The translations under genes were made by a program, and so were the position numbers. Source: Hysterangium stoloniferum (Eukaryota > Basidiomycota > Agaricomycetes > Hysterangiales > Hysterangiaceae). Taken from it: a stretch of 64,000 nt of DNA. Position 1 is the first letter of the stretch, and every line of letters starts with the position of its first letter. Location of the stretch: NCBI GenBank assembly GCA_015178975.1, contig WHVD01000002.1:1178001-1242000 (forward strand). The letters are read 5' to 3'. Of the stretch, positions 45,715 to 55,600 are shown one piece after another. The notes below the pieces were generated by a model. That model saw only the letters and a list, made by a program, of their open reading frames with translations, made no database searches and had not been told where the DNA came from.

Positions 45715-46280
45715 ACGCGACGCAGATGGTTGGATGCTGGATGAGGCATGACTTGTTTCCAATTTGTTTGCATCTGATTAGTTTTGCCTTGTCTGTATGT
45801 TATAGAGTGTAGCCTAACTAGCATTTCCTTCTAATATTTGAAACTTCTCTCCTTGAATACGACCTTCTAGCCTATGTACCGATTCCATATCCAACGGCAA
45901 AGCAACATGGGAAAGCAAATGTAATATCATCCCGTACGAGATCACCAGTATGGGGGTATCGAGCTCTCCGAGGTTTAGGTCTGTTAAACATGGGCCCCGT
46001 GTGGGTCGAGGAGCTTACGATTATAAGCATTAGGAAGTTGCTAATGAAGAGTGGTTAGGATTAGTAATAATTCAAGCTTCGACATGTGCCTCCATCTCCC
46101 CACAGTTTGTGTTGGCACAGGTCACTGTATCACAACCGTTGGCACCGAGCTGGATGGACTGTGAGGAACCGAAATGAGACTCTGTTTAGAAGGGAAACAC
46201 AATAAGGCTGACGACCTGAGGAACTTGTATGAGACTATGGTTAGAAGGGAAATATAATAAGGCTGTTCCAAGACCGATAG
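45715..46280 (+). repeat. Background repeat, uninterrupted copy 2 (carries empty sites)
   Basis: Continuous match to the four split pieces at 23890-28140. It holds the unoccupied sites for the LTR insertions seen there: near 45750 (CCCAT site) and near 45868 (CTTCT and CAATG sites). It is more CpG-rich than the split copy. Bases 45970-46110 are extra relative to copy 1. Confidence 0.8.
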
Positions 46281-46424
46281 TGAAGAGGAGGGATCGTTTT
46301 TATTCAAAGTAGCATCTCCAAAAATGATATACACGGTGGTGTCCAAGTTGCACCTGGCATCCTTGTTTTAGCTCTGATTTGTTAGCCAAGTTCCTACACT
46401 AGTTCCATGCTTAAAAACATTTCA

Positions 46425-46860
46425 CGCACTTGGAGAAAGAGATATATGTAGGAAGGAACCCGTGATTCAACGGGATAAAAATGTTACCCCGCGCAGGAAT
46501 CGAACCCACGACCTTAAAACTCTTACCCGGTCAGAGGGACTGTAAGAATCTTACGCTCTACCAACTGAGCTAGCAAGGCATGATGAAAGGGATCAACATC
46601 GTAATAAATACTGAACCGTGACACCACGGTTGTTACATTCTGCATTTGAGCGTGCTATTTTTTTCCCCATTCCAGACTTATTTGTCATACTACACCTTAC
46701 TTTTGTTGTACTAGTTATTTACAGTGACAAAAGGATAAAGTCATAAGGCTAGGTCAATATATATTGGTATGCGAACTTTGAACCTCGATATAGTTCTGCA
46801 TATGCATGTTTGGTACTTAATGGCTAATTCCATAATTCTTCGTCCGAACCTCGTCGCTCG
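46425..46860. repeat. tRNA-Lys-bearing dispersed repeat, copy 4
   Basis: Contains the motif GAGATATATGTAGGAAGGA and the hairpin CCCGTGATTCAACGGG ahead of the tRNA, and the same right flank as copy 2. Bases 46700-46860 are shared, inverted, with 44836-44990. Confidence 0.8.
46485..46579 (-). tRNA. tRNA-Lys, anticodon CTT, with intron (variant copy)
   Basis: Same 95-nt layout as the other two copies, with intact A and B boxes. The anticodon stem reads TAAGA/TTTTA with one G-U pair, and the acceptor has GCCTTGC/GCGGGGT with several G-U pairs. It may be functional or weakened. Confidence 0.7.
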
Positions 46861-47137
46861 GCTTCACAAATGGTAATTTCACATGATGAGACAGGCTCCA
46901 AGGCGTGAATCGGTGTCATTGCGACAAAGGGTGTGATCGGGCCATACCGAATATTAGTTGAGATGCTTTCTTTAACGATAACATAGGCCCTGAAGAATAT
47001 AGATGGCTCCAACACATTATCGGGAGCCCCGTCTGTGTTCAACTTGCCCAGCTCAAGCCGCAATATAAGAGGTTTGGAAAGGCAATTAAGACATCTACAA
47101 ATTAGAGTACATATTGACCGCACAACCGTCTCAAGCA

Positions 47138-49259
47138 TTATTCCACCTTGCCAACCTCCCAATTCTCTCCACCAAAGTCCACAACCTGTATCATCTTATC
47201 TCGGTCCGCACATGTTGTCACAACGAACATCTTCCCCACAGACTCATCAAACGCCACCGCTGTCGTGCCCTCCATCATATCTTTCACCAATTCGCACGCT
47301 TGGTCAGAAATACGTAGCGTACGTACATCCAGGGGGAGGTCATCCTCGGCTCTCACGCCCTCAGTTTCATCGTCCACATCCATCGCATCAGGTCCCCGGG
47401 CCGAATCATCGATCTCACGATGCCCCGTTGTGGCGGGTGTCGCAAATTTCCGGTACTCCCGTGCTGAATTACTGTGCAGCATGAATCGTATGATGGGAAG
47501 CGCCCCACCCAGACCTGGGACCGTTAAATTGTGCTTTACGTGCGGGCGGAAAAGGAGGATGGAGCGGTAGGCGCCAGGGAGAAATACGGGGCGCGAGAAC
47601 GTGTCAGACCAGGCATGGCGCTCGACTTTATCCACGGGGAGTGTGTAGATGTGGCGGTTAATCCGGCCGCGGTTGTTCGGGAGGGTGATGTATTGGTTCT
47701 CGACTGCTCGGGGAACTAGCATGGCGTGGACAAAGCCCCGGGGGTTTCGATAGGTGATATAGCAAGACTTGAAGTTCATATTATCAGTAAAAGCGAGGAT
47801 ATATGAAAGAAAATTGTTAGACTGACGATTGGTGGAGGTTTGCGGTTCGCAGGCGCAGGAAGTAGACTTTCAGTGTCATGGAGGGACGCAAACCACGACG
47901 TTTCCAGGGAAGACATATAGAAACCGTCGATCTCCAGACCGCCGAGAATTTGGGAGCACATAGGGAACGGACCGCGTGTTGTTTCGTCTGCCTTGGGGAG
48001 AACAAAAATTTCGAGGGCAAAAAGTGTACTTCTATTTTGCTCAGCTCCGGCCTCCATTAGGACGCGAGTCACTAGTACAGAATTTTGTCCGGAGAGAAGT
48101 TTTGCAGTCCATATGGCACTCCGCTGAGCGTTGTCGATGTGTGATCAGTAAAGATAAAATTGCTTTTGAAACCGCGCTCACCAAAGTATCGTACGGATTA
48201 ACAGGACCTAACCTCAACGTTCCACATTTGTCACAGTTAAGAAATAAAAACACAAGTGTCGTAGGACGGTGCATGACCATTAGTACCATATCGCTCTCGA
48301 GTTGCGCCAATTGCAGGGCGTCCACAGGGGAGGATGTTTCAAAGGTTTTGATCACGTAAAACGGAAAGCCGTACAGATTATCACATTCATAGTGCTTAAG
48401 TTCATCGTCATAGCAGTCCCCGTAGCGTTCAAGTTCCTGGATGTCCACAGCAATAACGACTACGCTGGTGGCATTCCTGTAGAACAATGTTAATTTCAAT
48501 TCGCGGTGAGGGCTTGTTGCGAAACTTACCTTTCCTCCCTTTTGGACCAAGTGGAGTACGCTATGACAATAGCCATATTGCCTCCGATTTTCCCGAAAGC
48601 CACGTCCAAATTAAGGAACGGCTTGTTTGTCCTGGCGCTACTGAGTGGCACACGCAGGCCTTTGTGGTCGAGATCCCAAACGACCAGTGCGTAAAGTCTG
48701 CACGGATCGTCCATCTGGTCCATAGCACTGCTCTCACCGCCAATTTGGATTACGCTAACCATGTACTTGCCGCCTGGGAGGATCTTCAATGTGATAGGCC
48801 GTCCAAATGCATGGAATCGACTTAGTGCACCAACAGGATGCGGACGACGCCAATTCAGCTCAAGGTAAAGACTGCGCCTCATGAGCCACTCGTATTTATG
48901 GGGGCTGATCGTACCGAAATGATGTCGTGATGTAGCAGGGAGAATGGGAAGGGGGATGTTGAGCCTTCGGAGTTTGGAGAACCATATATCTGTTAACGCT
49001 GTATAGCGCGAAAGCCCCTTGCTTGTCTGAAAGAATGACATTGGTGGGATTAACTGTGTCGGTTCTTAGTACAAGGAAAAATACTCACCATCCTCAGAGA
49101 CAGAATATCTCTGACGGACAACCACTCGCATATGTTGATAAAAACATCAGCAGGTATGCTTGCGAAACTAGCACCATGTCCATCTATTGAACTTGAAGAT
49201 CTCAAGGACGTCTCCGCGTCCGAGTTCGGATAAGTTTCTTCGTCATCGGATACTTCCAT
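47138..49259 (-). CDS. F-box domain protein
   Basis: Five exons: 49089-49259, 48530-49026, 48182-48476, 47827-48123 and 47138-47767. Introns are 62, 53, 58 and 59 bp, and 1890 nt encode 629 residues. After an acidic N-terminus (MEVSDDEETYPNSDAETS) the F-box lies at about residues 32-75 (FASIPADVFINICEWLSVRD, ILSLRMTSKGLSR). F-boxes bind Skp1 and bring substrates to SCF ubiquitin ligases. The remainder (KILPGGKYMVSVI, LYALVVWDLDHKGL, TLFALEIFVLPKAD, MFVVTTCADRDKMIQVVDFG) looks like degenerate beta-propeller blades, as in many Agaricomycete F-box proteins. An earlier ATG at 49323 is possible. Substrate unknown. Confidence 0.82.
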
Positions 49260-50484
49260 GTCAGGTATGGGTGGGGCGAAAAGCAGAGCCCCGCTGCTGA
49301 ACCAACGCCGTATAACTTGATGCATTAGAATCTGAGTCGTGGTAGAAGGAAGGAAAAATAAGTGTGGCCGGCACACAAACAAAAGGCAGCGGAAAATAGC
49401 TTGAACGGTTTCATGCTAATCAGTGGTTTATGTGGTTTAAGTCGAGGAAGTTGCATCCACAACCGCCCATACTCAAAATACAAGGTGAAGTCAGCTTCTC
49501 CGCTTCGGTTAAGTTTCCCGCTGACCCACCCCCTTGTTCCTCGCTAACGTTCTCAAAGGGGTCGCCGTGCTTATTTCTTATTATGAAGGGGGTCAAATAG
49601 TCGCTTGTTTGATTGTAAACAAACTTGATGGCCTTCGGATTTTGTTTGTGTTTGTTGACTGAGGATTTACGGTGAAGCTTCCTTCTTGTCTAGATAGTTG
49701 CCATTAGCATGGGAAACTGATGTCGTGGACCCACAAAGGAAGCTTTTGTGTGAGTAAGACAAATGCTATACCATTGTCTACTGAAGGTCGTGTACGGCCC
49801 ATTTTAGACATTACATTTAAGCCACCGCGCCTCCCCAGATCTTCTCAAGCCCTGTTCATCTAGTTCCCTCTCTACAAACTCAGATACACGTAAGACGAAA
49901 ACAACAAGATCGTCTCTTTCACTTCAATAAACATCAATGTATATAAAATCCGTTTCAACTTCACCTAAGCTGTCTAGGTGAACTCGTTGAATTAATAGGG
50001 CCTTATGCTTCTTTTCAATTTAAAAGGAACCTGTCTGGCCGGTAGTGTATTTTCTGCAACCGATGTCTAGTAGGGTCTATTTGCTTTGAGGGTCACACCT
50101 TCTGCGTTTGCTACCACCCTCTCCCCGGCCTGCTACGTGGGATGATTGCAGTATCATACGCTCCTTCCCAGGCACTCAACCTACACCTGCCGAGATACAA
50201 GTCTCTCGCCACTCAAGGAGTTAACAGCACAATGTTGATATCGGAGGTTTATTACGGCAATTGCTGTCAGAGCTCACGGTAAATAAACGAAAATAATGAG
50301 CATTCTCATACCGTAGTCGCCCCTTTTTCTATCAATGTGGAATGAACAGGCCAATTTCTGAACTTTATCTGGTCTCAAAGCTCTTCCCATTCCATCTACG
50401 AGAAATGTCAATGATGATGATGCAACTGGCGGATCCCGCATCTGTTTCTTAATATGATGATTACACATTTTTATTCCAACCTCA
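49260..50484. other. Intergenic, no recognisable gene
   Basis: No coding region or known repeat is found. A 71-residue frame at 50274-50489 (-) has no family features. Confidence 0.45.
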
Positions 50485-51180
50485 CTCACCTCTTGTTGAA
50501 ATTATTAAAAATAGTATGAGTTGACTCTATTGCAATACACAATATACAAGGGTTTAATAAGCTTGTAATAAAAGTACTTTGTGTCTCAATATCTTGTGTC
50601 AGTTAGTGTAGCACCTCCTGACAATATAGGTTGGATGCTCTGGGAGGTGTATAGTGGTTCTGACACACATTAACCTCCAAATGCATGGTCCACAATTAGC
50701 ATCTTCATATGAAAAGTTGCAATAATTGGTGGACTCCCCCTATAAAAAGGTGTGTTTCATCATCAAATTTAACAGAAATAGGCTCTTGCGCTCTAGCGTA
50801 CGTCAAGCTTACATGACCGTACCGCTCTAGTCTATGTCAAGCTTACACGACCATACCATTGTCTCACTCCCATATTGGCCGTAACCTGTTTTGTAAATCG
50901 AGGAGATATCTAAGTGCTTATTCTTGCTCACTAGCAGCTGTCTTTAAACACATTTACTAGCTAATTATAATCTTAAAGAGGAGTACAACAACTATTGTTA
51001 GTTATTGTACTCTTGTTGTTCTACATAACAGTCGCAGACAATTATGCAGCATTACCAAGTTGCTGACACAGCTGAATTGCTGTTCAACATGTTTAACTAC
51101 CATAATTGCAGCTCCATTCCTCAGTCGAACCACCCATTCGTGTCGACTGAGCGTATATTTGTTACACCTCTCTCTTATAT
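50485..51180 (+). mobile_element. Copia-related LTR-like repeat, interrupted by a solo LTR
   Basis: Reads TTGTTGAAAT[insertion]AGGCTCTTGCGC, then ACGACCATACCATTG and CTCAGTCGAACCACCC. It matches the inverted 31541-31960, which adjoins a Copia reverse-transcriptase remnant. Around the solo LTR at 50503-50774, the relative at about 31945 shows the uninterrupted GTTGAAATAGGCTC. An old, incomplete copy. Confidence 0.65.
50503..50774 (-). mobile_element. Solo Copia LTR (272 bp) with GAAAT target duplication
   Basis: Almost identical to the LTRs of the element at 52659-57474 but inverted. It is bounded by GAAAT at 50498-50502 and 50775-50779. It confirms that this family's LTR starts TG and ends TA rather than CA. 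It lies 847 bp upstream of the hydrophobin start codon. Confidence 0.95.
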
Positions 51181-51620
51181 AATAGTCTAGGTGGCCGGAC
51201 TGCGGCCATACATGTTGGTCCAGCTTCGTCTATTAGTACTGCCCAAAGCAAAGAGCTGTATGGTTGAGGTGGAGAGCTTCAGCTCTCCCCGTATGCGTGG
51301 GAAGACTCGCCGCTCGGGAGGGAGGGTCCTCCGTCACGTGTTTGTTATAGTCCACTACGGTCCACAACCTCCGTATACATTTGTGTATGCGACGTCAAAA
51401 GCATTATATATGCTATAAGTCTGAGTTAGAAAGTTTTTTCCTCACTTCTCGTTTACATACTGAGACTGAGGTTAGTATGTTTATTGAATAATGCACAATA
51501 ACTAATTACTGATACTTCTATTAGTATTGTTCGTATCTCAACAATACAGACTGTCTTATCGTTGACAATTTCCCCTAGAGCACTCCTTGTCTTTCACTGC
51601 CTCTAACACTACTATTCGAC
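51181..51620. other. Upstream region of the hydrophobin gene
   Basis: No other gene. TATATAT at 51405-51411 is a possible TATA element, 210 bp before the ATG, followed by a pyrimidine-rich leader. Confidence 0.35.
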
Positions 51621-52124
51621 ATGCACGCGAAAGCCGCTTTTTCTGTCATAGTCATCTCTGCTGTTCTCCTTATATCTGGCTATCCAAACCCGTACATTCC
51701 TCTCACCTTGATTGATAGTCCCAGTTGATCCAAATCACAACAGGGCACCTGGACGGGTTGGACACGGCGGGCGTGACGGTTCTCTATGCAGCACCGGCTC
51801 TCCTCAGTGCTGCGCTGCCCTTATCGGCAAAGACGATGCAAACGCTCAAAATTTCCTAGACCTGTTGGGAGTGACACTTGATCACATTACTGCGCAGTTC
51901 GGATTCCAGTGCAATCCCATCAACGAAGGCGGGGAATGGTCAGTGTATTTAGCCCAATGTGTCACTGGGCCTCATCTGACACATATAACCCACTATTTAG
52001 TGCTGTGCAGACTGTTTGCTGCCAATATGAAGTATCTGGTGTAATTATCCTACTTGTCAATGTTTTTGAATACACTGCTGAATATTGTCGCATCTAGCTT
52101 GGTATCAACTGTGTTTCACCATAA
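51621..52124 (+). CDS. Class I hydrophobin
   Basis: Four exons: 51621-51691, 51744-51938, 52001-52040 and 52098-52124. Introns are 52, 62 and 57 bp, and 333 nt encode 110 residues. A signal peptide (FSVIVISAVLLISG) starts the protein. The eight cysteines follow the hydrophobin order exactly: CSTGSPQCC, a 32-residue gap, then GFQC, eight residues, C, AVQTV, CC, QYEVSGLGIN, C. The 32-residue gap and the C-terminal pattern put it in class I. Hydrophobins self-assemble on aerial hyphae, spores and fruiting bodies to make water-repellent coats. The exact cysteine pattern emerges only with these splice sites, which supports them. The last exon has nine codons. The gene is bracketed by Copia sequences on both sides. 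Confidence 0.92.
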
Positions 52125-52658
52125 GCCTTTAAATGAAATTTTGTCATTGATGTGTTCAGTCCTGCGTATTATTGATGTATATATCATCCAGTAGGATTTG
52201 TGCCTGACATCATAACTCACTTTTGCACAATTGTGATTAAGCATAACAACGTGACCCACATGTGTAGTTGATCCAATATGGACCATAAATCTTCGTAATT
52301 GTACCGCCGCCATATGTAAGATATTACCCTGTTCTCAGCACCCTGAATTAGAGGGTTCGCCTGCTTCGGTGTGCTTGCAGCATTAGAAAGGGACGTTGAT
52401 GTTTGGGATCATATATGAATTTATTTGCAATGAATGGAGTGTGATTGATACAAAATATTGCAGAAGTATGTAGAATTTCCAGTATATTATTTGGCAGCCA
52501 TACTTAGGTATTTTAGAGCCGGCCTAGGTTGACCGTGTTCCTGGAACGGGAACTTGACAACGCTGAACTCCTGCTGCTCGTGGCTATTATATGGGATTAG
52601 CTTTGACATTCTCTTCTTTATAAAATAAACGAGACTGTGTGTGCCGGTACAAAAAGAG
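52125..52658. other. Downstream region of the hydrophobin gene
   Basis: 534 bp without a gene, ending at the AAGAG target duplication of the Copia element. Confidence 0.5.
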
Positions 52659-55600
52659 TGTTAAATTTGATGATGAAACACACCTTTTTATAGGGGGAGT
52701 CCACCAATTATTGCAACTTTTCATATGAAGATGCTAATTGTGGACCATGCATTTGGAGGTTAATGTGTGTCAGAACCACTATACACCTCCCAGAGCATCC
52801 AACCTATATTGTCAGGAGGTGCTACACTAACTGACACAAGATATTGAGACACAAGTACTTTTATTACAAGCTTATTAAACCCTTGTATATTGTGTATTGC
52901 AATAGAGTCAACTCATACTATTTTTAATAGGTTATGGGCCCCGGCTTCTAATTGTAATACACATTACTATAAGTACTTGAATTTGGAGGCATAACAAACC
53001 AACTTTTGTGTTTGGTTGAGCCTGTCACTTTTGCTTGCATAAGCAAGAAACCTTAATTTTCGGATTTTCGAAAATTTCCCTACTGTGTCAAGCATGACAT
53101 CCTCAGAATCATTACCAAAATTCAAACCATTAAACAACCAAAATTATCCAGAATGGTCTGGAGAAATGAAGGCATGGTTGATGAAGTTGGGTTATTGGAA
53201 GCTTGTTTGTGGAAAAGAAATCAAGCCAGTAAATGGCAGTGATAACATTGAGAAGTGGGAAACAAAGGCAGAGAAAGCAGCTGCAGAGATATATCTTATG
53301 GTGGAAAATGATCAGAGGGTGCATTTCCGTGGATTTGAAGAAGATCCAATCAAAATGTGGGACTTGTTGGAAAGGACACACTTACAACAAAAACCAGGAG
53401 CCCGCTTCAATGCCTATGATGACCTATTCTCAATCCAAAAGGATGAAAAGGAGTCTTTGATGGATTTGGGTGTCAGAATTGATAAAGCAATGGGGACTAT
53501 TCAAAACCTGCGCCCAAAGGACTTCACAATTGAAAAGTTGGATGAAGAATTACAATGCATGGCACTCATCCGGGCTCTTCCTGAGGAATATGCACACCTC
53601 TCCTCATCATTATTACTCATGGAGAAGTTGGACAAGAATACCATTCTCCAGGCATTTAGAAGCGAGGAACTAAATTGCAATCGCCGTGGAGAAATGGTTA
53701 ATAGGGCCAAAGCACCCATCAAGCATCGAAAAAAGATGGTTTGCTATAATTGTGACAAGGAAGGGCACCTCAGCTATGACTGTCCAAAGCCAAGGAATAA
53801 AGAAAAGATACAGCAATACTGGCAGTCACGCAACAGTGCTAACAAGATGGAAGAGGCAAAAATAGAGGAAGTAGAGGAACAGACAGGAAAAGCAAGTGTC
53901 TTTTCACAACATGATGCATGTGCAACCTCAGCTAATATCTATGATTGGAATACAGACACAGGGGCCACATCGCATATGACACCCCATTACAACTGGTTCC
54001 ACACCTATACCCCATACAGAACCCCAATAAAACTTGCAGACAATAGAATTGTATATTCTGAAGGTGTTGGGAGTGTTATTTTTCAACCAATCATTGATGG
54101 AAGAGTTAGCCGGGAGGTTGAATTCACAAAAGTATTACATGTTCCAGCTTTACATAATAATCTTCTTGCTGTCCTATACCTCACACGTTATAAAGAATTT
54201 GATGTACACATTTCATCCAAAACCATAAGATTTAATCGCCATGGGAATCTTTTATTCACTGCATCAATCACTGATCGAAATGTGGGCTACTTGGATGGCA
54301 AGACTATTATAAATAGAATGGAGAATGTGCACATGTCCTCTACTTTACCTCTAGATCTGTCTCTGTGGCATAGAAGATTGGGACATCACCACTATGAGGG
54401 GATAAAGAATATAATGAGAAGAAACATGGTCAAAGGATTGGTACTTAATTCAAAGGCTAAACCAGATCCAATTTGTGAACCATGTCTTGCAGGAAAGATG
54501 CATGCCAACCCATTTCCCCCCTCAGAACATCACTGCAATGAACCTTTGGAGTTGGTACATACAGATGTACATTATATTGGCACAAGATCCCGATCTGGAT
54601 GTTACTATTGGGTTACATTCATTGATGAGGCTTCAAGATTCTATTACGTCATCCCAATCAAGTCCAAAAGTGGTGTTTTCTGGGCATTCAAACGGTACAA
54701 AGCATTTGCAGAAAACCTCCTTGGACGGAAAATAAAGAAACTTAGGGATGACAAGGGTGGAGAATACATGTCAAGGGCATTCATTGAATTCACCGATAAA
54801 CATGGTATCTTGCGTCAGCATACAGTCCGTAATAGACCTCAACAAAACGGAATGGCAGAGCGTGCAAACCGGACATTAGCAGAAGGGATTACAACCATGC
54901 TAACAGAGTCTGAACTACCCAAGAACTTCTGGGAGTACTGCCTGGCTGCATTTGTACACATCTGGAACCACTGCCCATCATCTGCCTTAAAGGACAAAAC
55001 TCCATATGAAATTTGGCACAAAAGGAAACCAAATATCAGTCACATCAGAGTTTGGGGATGCATTGCATATGTCCACATTCAAAAGGATAAACGATCAAGC
55101 CTGGGATCTCACATGGAGAAATGCATCTTCATTGGGTATCCTGAAGGGTATAAGGGATGGTTATTCTACAACCCATTGACAAGAAGGATAGTGATCAGTG
55201 AACGAGCTGAATTCGATGAACGATACACATGGAAACACCAACCACCACAAGTTCCAGATACTGGTGGGAAGGATGAATCAAGTACTAGGGATTATATCCC
55301 AGGGGGTCCAGTTGTTGAAGAAGATGATAATCCACCAAGTGAATTACCAACTGCCCCTGTGGAGGATCATGAAATCCCTGTACCCGAATCCGAAGACAAT
55401 GTTATCACACCATCCCCCCAGATCACAGATAATGAGGAGGAGGAAGAGGAGGAGGAAGATAACAGACCAATTGCTATTCGAAAACCTTTGCGCAACAAAA
55501 AACCTCCTAATGAATGGTGGAAAACCTGGGAACCCAATCCTACCACTTCTGACAGTACCGATGAAGTGGAATTGGAGGAGGCACATGTGTCAATTATTTC

